Made by a program: the position numbers and the translations under genes | Assembly: GCA_964583765.1 (NCBI GenBank) | Contig: CAZOWW010000076.1 | Location: forward strand, 1 to 29,335 | DNA: 29,335 nt | Reading direction: 5' to 3' | Source: CAZOWW01 sp964583765 | GTDB taxonomy: Bacteria > Actinomycetota > Actinomycetes > Actinomycetales > Kineosporiaceae | The notes under the pieces: generated by a model | Told to the model about the DNA's origin: nothing | The model's input: the letters and a program-made list of their open reading frames with translations, nothing else | The model's database searches: none | Shown: positions 1 to 6,611 of the stretch, piece after piece | Layout of the letters: each line of letters opens with the position of its first letter | How positions within the stretch are numbered: the stretch's first letter is position 1

Positions 1-54
1 ATGTTCCGATCGTACGTCGCGCTTCCAGGAGCGCCCGTTGCGGTGCCTCCGGGG

Positions 55-140
55 CGGCCGGCGATCAGCTCTGGCCCGGTCGGCGAGCAGTCCTCGCCCC
101 GCGAGCGAGCAACCCTGGGCCGGCCGGCGATCAGCTCTGG
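55..140. repeat. 20-bp perfect direct repeat at the 3' end of pilB
   Basis: The 20-mer CGGCCGGCGATCAGCTCTGG occurs at 55-74 and again at 121-140, 66 bp apart. The second copy contains the pilB stop codon and its last codons (minus strand); the first lies just downstream of the gene. The sequence after each copy is also similar (GGTCGGCGAGC against GGTCGGCGGGC), which fits a local duplication of the gene's 3' end. Nothing else is recognisable in 1-130. Confidence 0.8.
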
Positions 141-2050
141 TCGGCGGGCGTGCGGCACCAGGGGCAGATCCGCCAGTCCGGGTTGAGCTCCCGGGCGCAG
201 TTGCGGCAGTGCCCGCGGTCCAGGGTCGCCATGCACCAGGGGCAGACCACCATGTCCTGCTCCACCTGTCGCTCGCAGACATGGCAGTGCTGCCCGCCCG
301 CGTGGTCGGCGTGCGTGACCCGGATGGCTTCCTCGAAGGTGGTCAGGCCCTTGCAGGCCTTCTCGATGGCGGCCGCGCGCAGAGTGAGCATGCCCGAGGC
401 CCTGGCCTGGGTGGCCACCGCGGTCTCCGAGGGGTCCTTGACGAGCACCTGGCGCATCGCGGCGTCCACGAGCAGCACCTCGTACACCGCGGTCCGGCCC
501 TTGTAGCCGGTGCCGCCGCACTCGGCGCAGCCGACGCCGGCCAGCGGGGTCGCGTCCTCGATGTCGACCGGCCGCAGCCCGAGCAGGGTGAGGGTGACCT
601 CCTCGGGCTCGTACGGCTCGGCGCAGCTGGTGCACGGCTTGCGCACCAGGCGCTGGGCGATGGCGGCGGTGAGCGAGGAGGCCACCAGGAACGGCTCGGC
701 GCCCATGTCGACCAGGCGGGTCAGCGCGGCCACGGCCGAGTTCGTGTGCATGGTGGTCAGCACCAGGTGACCGGTGAGCGAGGCCTTGAGGGCCAGTTCG
801 GCGGTCTCGGAGTCCCGGACCTCACCGACGAGCACGATGTCCGGGTCCTGGCGCAGGATCGAGCGCAGGCCGGCGGAGAAGGTCATGCCGGTCTTCACGT
901 TCACCCCGACCTGGGTGATCCCGGGGAGCTGCACCTCGACCGGGTCCTCGAGGGTGACGATGTTCTTCTCCGGGGACTTGATCGCGGCGATCGCCGAGTA
1001 GAGCGTGTTCGTCTTGCCGGAACCGGTCGGGCCGGTGATCAATACCAGTCCCTGCGGTACGGACAATGCCGCGTGGAAGCCCTCCAGTTGGTCCTCCTCG
1101 AACCCGAGGGAGGCCAGCGAGGGCACGTTGTCCCCCCGGGTGAGCAGGCGGATGACGACCTTTTCCCCGTGCAGGGACGGCAGGGTGCTCACGCGGCAGT
1201 CGATGTGCTGCCCCTCGACCACGATCCGCGTACGACCGTCCTGCGGGACCCGACGCTCGGCGATGTCCAGGCCGGACATGATCTTGATGCGGCTGACCAC
1301 GGAGGTCGACAGCCGCCGGGGGGCGTTCATCACGTCCCGCAGGAGGCCGTCCACGCGGTAGCGCACCCGCAGCGAGTCCCGCTGCACCTCGACGTGGATG
1401 TCCGAGGCCCGGAGCCGCACCGCGTCGGCCAGCACCCGGTTCACCAGCTTGACGATGGGCGCCTCGTCGTCGACCGTGCCGGCGGCCTCGGAACCGGAGT
1501 CGTCCTCGTCGGTCTCCTCGACGATCGCCGAGACCGAGGAGGAGTCCTCGCCGAGCGACCAGGCGCGGGCGATGTGGTCCCGGATCTGGCTGTCCGTCGC
1601 GACGACGACGTGGATCTCCAGACTGCGGGTGTACAGCTTCACGTCGTCGAGTGCGAGCACGTTGGTGGGATCGGCCGCGGCCACCAGCAGCCCGCGGGGT
1701 GTGCGGTCGAGCACGAGCACCCGGGTGCGCTCGGCCACCGCGCGCGGGAGCAGACGCACCACGTCGGGGGCGGGGACCGCGCGCGAGAGATCGATCATCT
1801 CCAGCCCGAGCAGGTCGGCCAGGCAGAGCGCGACGTCTCGTTCGCTGGCCAGGCGCATGTCGACGACGACCTGACCCAGGCGACGCCGTGGACCGTCGCT
1901 CGAACGCTGTTCCTCCAGCGCCAGGTCGAGCTGCTCGGGGGTCAGGACACCACTCTCGACGAGGACGTCACCGAGCCTGCGTCGATGCATCATCGGCGCA
2001 GCGGCGTCGGCATGCCCGCGCCGTCCACCCTCCGGCGCGGACGTCGTCAC
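131..2050 (-). CDS. pilB: PilB/GspE-type secretion ATPase with C-terminal double zinc ribbon
   Basis: Hexameric ATPase of the type II secretion / type IV pilus extension family; it would act at the cytoplasmic face of the membrane. The 639 residues show an MshEN-like N-terminal domain (about 25-165), Walker A GPTGSGKT (340-347), an Asp box TLEDPVE (366-372), Walker B DIVLVGE (404-410), a His box TGHLVLTTMHTN (426-437) and the family's zinc site (C473/C476 with C508/C511). An extra tail (about 588-639) adds four CxxC knuckles: C589/C592, C603/C606, C614/C617 and C629/C632. The GTG start at 2050 has a purine-rich AAAGAG directly against it, which is closer than ideal; ATG codons at residues 20-21 are alternatives. 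It lies 31 bp after the DUF1003 gene, so it may be co-transcribed. No other pilus genes are visible; its downstream neighbours are outside the window. Confidence 0.93.
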   Translation of the reverse strand: MTTSAPEGGRRGHADAAAPMMHRRRLGDVLVESGVLTPEQLDLALEEQRSSDGPRRRLGQVVVDMRLASERDVALCLADLLGLEMIDLSRAVPAPDVVRLLPRAVAERTRVLVLDRTPRGLLVAAADPTNVLALDDVKLYTRSLEIHVVVATDSQIRDHIARAWSLGEDSSSVSAIVEETDEDDSGSEAAGTVDDEAPIVKLVNRVLADAVRLRASDIHVEVQRDSLRVRYRVDGLLRDVMNAPRRLSTSVVSRIKIMSGLDIAERRVPQDGRTRIVVEGQHIDCRVSTLPSLHGEKVVIRLLTRGDNVPSLASLGFEEDQLEGFHAALSVPQGLVLITGPTGSGKTNTLYSAIAAIKSPEKNIVTLEDPVEVQLPGITQVGVNVKTGMTFSAGLRSILRQDPDIVLVGEVRDSETAELALKASLTGHLVLTTMHTNSAVAALTRLVDMGAEPFLVASSLTAAIAQRLVRKPCTSCAEPYEPEEVTLTLLGLRPVDIEDATPLAGVGCAECGGTGYKGRTAVYEVLLVDAAMRQVLVKDPSETAVATQARASGMLTLRAAAIEKACKGLTTFEEAIRVTHADHAGGQHCHVCERQVEQDMVVCPWCMATLDRGHCRNCARELNPDWRICPWCRTPADQS

Positions 2051-2081
2051 CTCTTTGCTGTCGGCACGTCACCCACGAGGG

Positions 2082-3179
2082 TTAATCCAGACGGTGGCCG
2101 GGTTCGCCGACCGGATGCGGATCGGCCGGTTCTCCCGCGGCCGAGTACCCGATCGGCCCGGGTCGTGCGGCCGGGGCGTGCTGCGCCGGGCGTTCGGTGA
2201 GCAGCGAGAGTTCGGCGAGCAGCGAGGCCAGCTCGGTGCGTACGAAGTCACGGGTGGGGACCTCGCGCAGGGCGATGCGCAGGGAGGCGAGCTCGCGGGC
2301 CAGGTACTCCGTGTCCGCGAGGGTGCGTTCCGCCCGCTGGCGGTCCTGCTCGAAGGAGACCCGGTCGCGGTCGGCCTGACGGTTCTGCGCGAGCAGGATC
2401 AGCGGTGCCGCATAGGAGGCCTGCAGGCTCAGCAGCAGGGTCAGGAGGGTGTAGTTCAGCGTCCGCGGGTCGAACTGCATGCTCGGGGGAGCCCAGGTGT
2501 TCCAGGCCAGCCACAACGCCACGAACACCGTCATCTCGACGATGAACCAGGCCGTGCCCATGAAGCGCGCGAACTTCTCGGACCATCGTCCGAAGGTCTC
2601 CGGGTCGACGGTGGGCGTCGGGAGCACCCGGCGGACCTCCAGGGGGACGTCGAGCCCCGCGGTCCGGTTGTTGCGCCGTCCCTGCCGGTCCGCGGCGCGT
2701 CGAGCTCCCGCGGCCCGTGCCGCGCGCAGGCGATCGAGCACCCCGCTCCTCCACGTCTGCGGCTCCTGGTCCCCGGCCAGTTCCGGCAGTCCTGTGGCGC
2801 TGTTCCCGAGCGGCCCCGTGGTTCCGCTCCCGAACGCTGCCGCGGCTGCGCCGAACCGAGGGGTTGCGCCCCCCGGGCTCGCGGAACTGTTCCCCGGACC
2901 CGGAGGATCCCCGCTCGCCGCCACGTTGGCCCGGGCGAGCGCGGCCCGCTCCGCGGAGGAGCGTGCGCGGATCGTGCCGGAGGGGCGGGACGATGCCCTG
3001 ACCGCGGCACCGGTCGCGCCGGCTGCCGTGCTCGCACCGGCGGCACCGGTCGTACTGCTCGCACCGGTCGTACTGCTCGTACCGGTGGGTCCGGTTCCGG
3101 TGAGGGGGGCCGGGGCGGCAGGATCGGTGCGGTTCGGGGCCCCACCGGTATCGCCGCGTGGATCTGCCGTGGTGGCCAT
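2082..3179 (-). CDS. DUF1003 membrane protein with long low-complexity N-terminus
   Basis: DUF1003 family protein of unknown function. The conserved part begins near residue 170 (NNRTAGLDVP) and holds two transmembrane helices, about 207-227 and 243-264, followed by QNRQADRDR and a charged, probably helical segment to about 330. The first ~165 residues are Ala/Pro/Gly/Ser/Thr-rich with a duplicated SSTTGA unit; family members are usually under about 200 aa, so this is a strong extension to 365 aa. The start is supported by the TGATG junction with the upstream CBS/MgtE_N gene (one shared base), which suggests translational coupling. A GTG at about residue 147 could give a family-sized protein if the long form is wrong. 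The pairing with a CBS/MgtE_N gene is common in actinobacteria, but the shared role is not known. Confidence 0.85.
   Translation of the reverse strand: MATTADPRGDTGGAPNRTDPAAPAPLTGTGPTGTSSTTGASSTTGAAGASTAAGATGAAVRASSRPSGTIRARSSAERAALARANVAASGDPPGPGNSSASPGGATPRFGAAAAAFGSGTTGPLGNSATGLPELAGDQEPQTWRSGVLDRLRAARAAGARRAADRQGRRNNRTAGLDVPLEVRRVLPTPTVDPETFGRWSEKFARFMGTAWFIVEMTVFVALWLAWNTWAPPSMQFDPRTLNYTLLTLLLSLQASYAAPLILLAQNRQADRDRVSFEQDRQRAERTLADTEYLARELASLRIALREVPTRDFVRTELASLLAELSLLTERPAQHAPAARPGPIGYSAAGEPADPHPVGEPGHRLD
3043..3078. repeat. Two tandem 18-bp units in the DUF1003 gene
   Basis: GCACCGGTCGTACTGCTC occurs twice in direct succession (3043-3060 and 3061-3078). The 18-bp unit keeps the reading frame and duplicates six residues in the low-complexity N-terminus. 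The identical copies suggest a recent slippage event. Confidence 0.85.
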
Positions 3180-4489
3180 CAGCTCTTCTCCCGTGCCGGG
3201 GCGAGCGTGTCGTCGTCGTGCCCGTGCCAGTCCTCGTCAGCGTCCCGCCAGTCCTCGGGCAGCAGGTGGTCGAGGACGTCGTCCACGGTGACCACCCCGA
3301 GCAGCCGGTTGGCCTCGTCGGTGACCGGTACCGCGACGAGGTTGTAGATGGCCATCTGCCGGGTCACCCGGGCGAGCGGGTCCGCCGGGTCCAGGGGCTC
3401 GACGTCCCGGTCGAGCAAGGCGCCGACGAGCTCCTGCGGGGCCTCGCGCAGCATGCGCTGGATGTGCAGCAGGCCCAGGTACCGCCCGGTGGGCGTCTCC
3501 AGCGGGGGGCGACACACGTACACCGCCGCCGCGAGCGCGGGGGACAGATCCACCCGCCGGACGTGGGCGAGGGCCTCGGCGACCGTGGCCTCCGGGGGCA
3601 GGATCACCGGCTCGGTGGTCATCAGGCCGCCCGCGGTGCGCTCGTCGTAGGCGAGCAGCCGGCGGACGTCCTCGGCCTCGTCCGGGTCCATGAGCTCCAG
3701 CAGGTGGTCGGCCTGTTCCGGGGGCAGCTCCGAGAGCAGGTCGGCGGCGTCGTCCGGCTGCATGGCCTCCAGGACGTCGGCCGCCCGCTCGGTGGCGAGC
3801 TCGGAGAGGATCTCGACCTGGTCGTCCTCGGGAAGTTCCTCCAGGACGTCGGCCAGGCGCTCGTCGTCCAGGGCCGAGGCCACCTCGATCCGCCGCTTCG
3901 GGGTGAGCTCGTGGATCACCTCGGCCAGGTCGGGTGCCTTGAGCTCGTCGAAGGCCGCGAGCAGGTTCGCTGCGCCCTGCCGGTGCTCGACCACGCCGAA
4001 ACCGGCCAGGGCGCCGAACTCGACCACGGTCGACTCCCCTCGTCGGCGCAGCGGGCCGCTCCGGCCCAGGCGCACGAAGAACCGCCTGACCTGCCACTCC
4101 CGGCCACCGACCTGCTCGATGGCCACGTCCTCGACGGTCACCTCCGTGCCGGCCGGTCCGATGGCGGTGTCCTCCCGCAGCGCCACCCGTCGGTCCAGGA
4201 GTTCGCCGAGGACGAGGGTCTCCGTGGGTCGCTGCTCGAACCGGCGCATGTTCACCAACCCCGTGGTGATCACCTGACCGACGTCGATGCTGGTCACCCT
4301 GGTCATCGGCACGAAGACGCGCCGACGTCCGGGCACCTCCAGCACCATCCCGACCGCGCGCGGTGGCTGCCGGCCGGCGCGGAAGACGCTGACGACATCG
4401 CGGACCCGGCCGACGGGGTCGCCGAGCGGGTCGAAGGCGGCCAGGCCCGCGAGCCTGGCCACGTAGACGCGCATCGGGGATCCGCTCAT
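3179..4489 (-). CDS. Cytoplasmic MgtE_N/CBS-domain protein
   Basis: The 436 residues begin with a PRC-barrel-like region (about 7-150, RVYVARLAGLAAFDPLGDPVGRVRD), then an MgtE N-terminal helical domain (about 170-285, with repeated acidic segments such as VLEELPEDD and LLSELPPEQ), then two CBS domains (about 287-345 and 355-412). The transmembrane channel of true MgtE Mg2+ transporters is absent, so this is probably a soluble Mg2+- or nucleotide-sensing protein and not a transporter. I chose the ATG at 4489 because conserved homology begins at RVYVARL; a GTG at 4540 would add 17 poorly conserved residues. The stop overlaps the DUF1003 ATG by one base. The acidic C-terminus (DADEDWHGHDDD) could bind metal, which is inference. 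Confidence 0.85.
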   Translation of the reverse strand: MSGSPMRVYVARLAGLAAFDPLGDPVGRVRDVVSVFRAGRQPPRAVGMVLEVPGRRRVFVPMTRVTSIDVGQVITTGLVNMRRFEQRPTETLVLGELLDRRVALREDTAIGPAGTEVTVEDVAIEQVGGREWQVRRFFVRLGRSGPLRRRGESTVVEFGALAGFGVVEHRQGAANLLAAFDELKAPDLAEVIHELTPKRRIEVASALDDERLADVLEELPEDDQVEILSELATERAADVLEAMQPDDAADLLSELPPEQADHLLELMDPDEAEDVRRLLAYDERTAGGLMTTEPVILPPEATVAEALAHVRRVDLSPALAAAVYVCRPPLETPTGRYLGLLHIQRMLREAPQELVGALLDRDVEPLDPADPLARVTRQMAIYNLVAVPVTDEANRLLGVVTVDDVLDHLLPEDWRDADEDWHGHDDDTLAPAREKS

Positions 4490-4685
4490 GGTGGCCAGGC
4501 TAGCCACCGCAGGCGTCCGGGCCACTCCGGCGCACGTCACGACGGCAAGGGTTCACCGCGGCGGCACCCCAGGTGTCACCCGGGTGAGCCGGTCGGGGCG
4601 GCTCGGTGAACGGTGGGAGGCGCGCTCGATTCCAGCGTCTCGGTGAACTCGGAGCGTCGTGCCGATCCTCCTCGGACGGGCGTGC

Positions 4686-5279
4686 TCAGCCCCGGGCGCG
4701 ACGGCGCTGCTCGCGGCGGGCCCGGCCCCGCAGGTGGAAGGGCTGCACCCCGACGGTCCGGGCGCGGCTGCCTGCCGGCTCGGCCGCGTCGTCGCCGGTG
4801 CTGTCGTCCCCGAGCCCCGAACTGATCATCCGCAGGGGGGTGAGCCGGATGAGGAGGGCGCCCGAAGCCCACCGGTCGCGTTGCCCGGCCTGGTCCACGG
4901 CATTGAGGCGCTTGGCGGAGAGCGCGTCGGCGGCGGCCTCCCAGGCCTCGGTGCGGGCGACCAGCCGTTCCGCGAACGCCTGGAACGTGACCAGTCGCGC
5001 GCCGGTGTCCTTGCTCCGGGCGACGACCTCCACAAAACCCTCGAGCAGGGGGAGCATCTGCTCGCCGACCCCGTAGACGACGTGCACCGCGTCGTCGTGC
5101 CACACGTGCCAGCTCGCCCGGCGGTGCGTCTCGCCCTCGGGACGTAGCCAGACCAGATTCGACTTGGAACACGCCTCGGCGATCAGAGCGGCCTCGTGCG
5201 GAGTGAGCTCGGGCTCGGTGATCAGCGGAGCGACCGGTTCAGGCTGCGAGGGCTCCGCCGTGGTCTGGCGCATGGACAT
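4686..5279 (-). CDS. Conserved actinobacterial hypothetical protein
   Basis: This is a 197-aa soluble protein with no signal peptide or membrane segment. The core (about 15-150) resembles a conserved actinobacterial family: LTPHEAALIAEACSKSNLVW, then WHVWHDDAVHVVYG, EVVARSKDTGARLVTF, and SAKRLNAVDQAGQRDRWA. The strand-rich start and the W/H pattern recall an FMN-binding split barrel, but no cofactor motif convinces me. The C-terminal tail is very basic (RGRARREQRRRARG), which may mean nucleic-acid or membrane contact. Two ATGs lie close together (5279 and 5273); I took the first. It follows cysH on the same strand, but a ~200-bp gap with a hairpin and tandem repeats separates them, so it is probably a separate unit. 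Function unknown. Confidence 0.75.
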   Translation of the reverse strand: MSMRQTTAEPSQPEPVAPLITEPELTPHEAALIAEACSKSNLVWLRPEGETHRRASWHVWHDDAVHVVYGVGEQMLPLLEGFVEVVARSKDTGARLVTFQAFAERLVARTEAWEAAADALSAKRLNAVDQAGQRDRWASGALLIRLTPLRMISSGLGDDSTGDDAAEPAGSRARTVGVQPFHLRGRARREQRRRARG

Positions 5280-5352
5280 GCTCTGAGCGTGCCACAGCGC
5301 CACGGTGCTCGCCCCGGCGGGCCGGTCGCGGCGTCCGGTCATCCCACCGGAC

Positions 5353-5378
5353 GCCTCCCCGTGGTCACCCGGGGAGGC
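5353..5378 (-). terminator. Candidate hairpin terminator after cysH
   Basis: GCCTCCCC (5353-5360) and GGGGAGGC (5371-5378) are perfect inverted repeats around a 10-nt loop whose outer bases also pair. It lies ~100 bp downstream of the cysH stop and upstream of the next gene. There is no U-run, as is common in high-GC actinobacteria. Confidence 0.4.
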
Positions 5379-5474
5379 CGGCGCGGGCACCGGGGAAGGC
5401 CGGTGCGGGCGCCCGGAAGGTCAGGCGGGCACCCGGGTAGCCCGGTACCGGCACCCGGGGAGGCCGGTGCGGCC
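5367..5474. repeat. Five degenerate 22-bp tandem repeats downstream of cysH
   Basis: Units lie at 5367-5388, 5389-5410, 5411-5430 (20 bp), 5431-5452 and 5453-5474. The consensus is close to ACCCGGGGAGGCCGGTGCGG followed by GC. Units 1 and 5 differ at only two positions; units 3 and 4 are more diverged. The array fills the gap between the cysH stop and the following hairpin, and its first unit overlaps the hairpin. No stable coding potential is apparent. Confidence 0.8.
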
Positions 5475-5478
5475 GGGA

Positions 5479-6213
5479 TCAGGACAGGTGGATCCCGCAC
5501 TCGGTCTTGGCCAGCTGCGCCCATCGGCCGGCCCGCGCGTGCTCCCCGGGTGCCACCGCCCGCGTGCACGGGGCGCACCCGATCGAGAGGTACCCCTCCT
5601 GGAGCAGGGGGTTGCTGATCAGCCCGGGATGCTCGACGAGGTAGTGCTCGACGTCGTCGTCGGTCCAGGCGGCGATCGGCGCCAGCTTGAGCAGGCGCCG
5701 CCGTGCGTCCCAGGAGACGGTCGGGGTGCCGGCCCGGGTCGGCGACTCGTCCCGGCGAAGGCCGGTCGCCCAGGCCCGGTACCCGGACAGCGCGCGGTCG
5801 AGCGGTGCCACCTTGCGCAGGCGACAGCAGGTGTCGGGATCGGTGCGGTACAGCTGCCCGTGCCGTGCCTCGTGCTCGGCGACGGTGAGCTCGGGGCGCG
5901 CCGTGACCAACTGCACGGGGTAGCTGAAGCCCACCGCGTCGGCCGTGCCGATCGTCTCGGCGAAGTGGTAGCCGGTGTCCACGAAGATCACGTGCACCCC
6001 GGGGGCGACCGTGCCCGCGAGATGCGCGAGCACGGTGTCGCCCATCGCCGCGGTGACGGCCAGTCCCCGGCCGAAGGCGCGACCCGCCCAGGCGAGCACG
6101 GTCTCGGGCGGGGCGCCGTCCAGCGCGCTGTTCGCCTCGGCGGCGAAGGTCACCGGGTCCTCGGCCAGGGCCGCGGCGACCGCCCCGGGATCCGAGACCA
6201 GGGAATCGATCAC
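5479..6213 (-). CDS. cysH: Assimilatory APS/PAPS reductase
   Basis: Reduces adenylyl-sulfate (or its 3'-phosphate) to sulfite with thioredoxin-type reductant, the step before sulfite reductase. The 244-residue protein has the CC pair (129-130) and CxxC (C213/C216) that ligate the [4Fe-4S] cluster of APS-type reductases, and the C-terminal ECGIH motif with catalytic Cys239. VDTGYHF (78-84) and GLRRDES (151-157) are substrate-binding motifs. The cluster cysteines favour APS over PAPS as substrate, by analogy with the family. The GTG start at 6213 overlaps the stop of the upstream small gene (GTGA, 4 nt), which supports both the start and co-translation. It is the last gene of the sulfite-reductase operon; no ATP-sulfurylase gene (cysD/cysN) is in the window. 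Confidence 0.95.
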   Translation of the reverse strand: MIDSLVSDPGAVAAALAEDPVTFAAEANSALDGAPPETVLAWAGRAFGRGLAVTAAMGDTVLAHLAGTVAPGVHVIFVDTGYHFAETIGTADAVGFSYPVQLVTARPELTVAEHEARHGQLYRTDPDTCCRLRKVAPLDRALSGYRAWATGLRRDESPTRAGTPTVSWDARRRLLKLAPIAAWTDDDVEHYLVEHPGLISNPLLQEGYLSIGCAPCTRAVAPGEHARAGRWAQLAKTECGIHLS

Positions 6214-6611
6214 GACGCGACCTCGGTGACGGGCACCCCGCGGGCGTGCCGGTGGCGGTACTCGACCCCGTGCTCGGGCAGCCGGGGCCGCCCGACGTGG
6301 GTGGGAGCCTGCCCGGAACCCGCGACCGGCCACTCGTCAGCGTCGCCGGGGTCCGAGCCGTCCTCGGGGTCCGTACCGTGACCGGCGATGATCCCGAGGT
6401 CGAGGCCGGGCAGGACCACGGCCCGCGGGTACGGCGCGGGCTGGTGCACGCCGAAGAAGGTGACGCCGAAGAGGCGCAGGCAGCTCAGGCAGTGCCAGAT
6501 GGGCTCGCCGTTCTCGCCGAGCTCCGGACGCAGCGCCTCTTCGGTGCAGTACGGGCAGGCGTAGGGAACGCTGCGCTCGGTGAGCCGTGGGCTGCTCGGG
6601 ACGTGGGTCAT
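6210..6611 (-). CDS. Small two-CxxC (zinc-ribbon or ferredoxin-like) protein of the sulfite-reductase operon
   Basis: A 133-aa protein with two CxxC pairs near the N-terminus: ACPYC (C19/C22) and HCLSC (C41/C44), a spacing typical of a zinc ribbon or rubredoxin-like knuckle. The rest is an acidic, Gly/Pro-rich linker (DPEDGSDPGDADEW) and a basic His/Arg tail. The ATG at 6611 overlaps the sulfite-reductase stop by 4 nt (ATGA) and its own stop overlaps the cysH GTG by 4 nt, so all three are almost certainly co-expressed. Corynebacteria have a small Cys-rich CysX protein between cysI and cysH that is proposed to deliver electrons; this gene sits in the equivalent place but is about twice as long. 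An electron-transfer or assembly role is inference; structural zinc is the alternative. Confidence 0.85.
   Translation of the reverse strand: MTHVPSSPRLTERSVPYACPYCTEEALRPELGENGEPIWHCLSCLRLFGVTFFGVHQPAPYPRAVVLPGLDLGIIAGHGTDPEDGSDPGDADEWPVAGSGQAPTHVGRPRLPEHGVEYRHRHARGVPVTEVAS

Noticed and set aside
38..2200. 720-codon plus-strand ORF opposite pilB
   Set aside because: Frame shadow of the pilB and DUF1003 genes on the minus strand: composition dominated by Gly/Arg/His/Val without motifs, typical of antisense frames in high-GC DNA.
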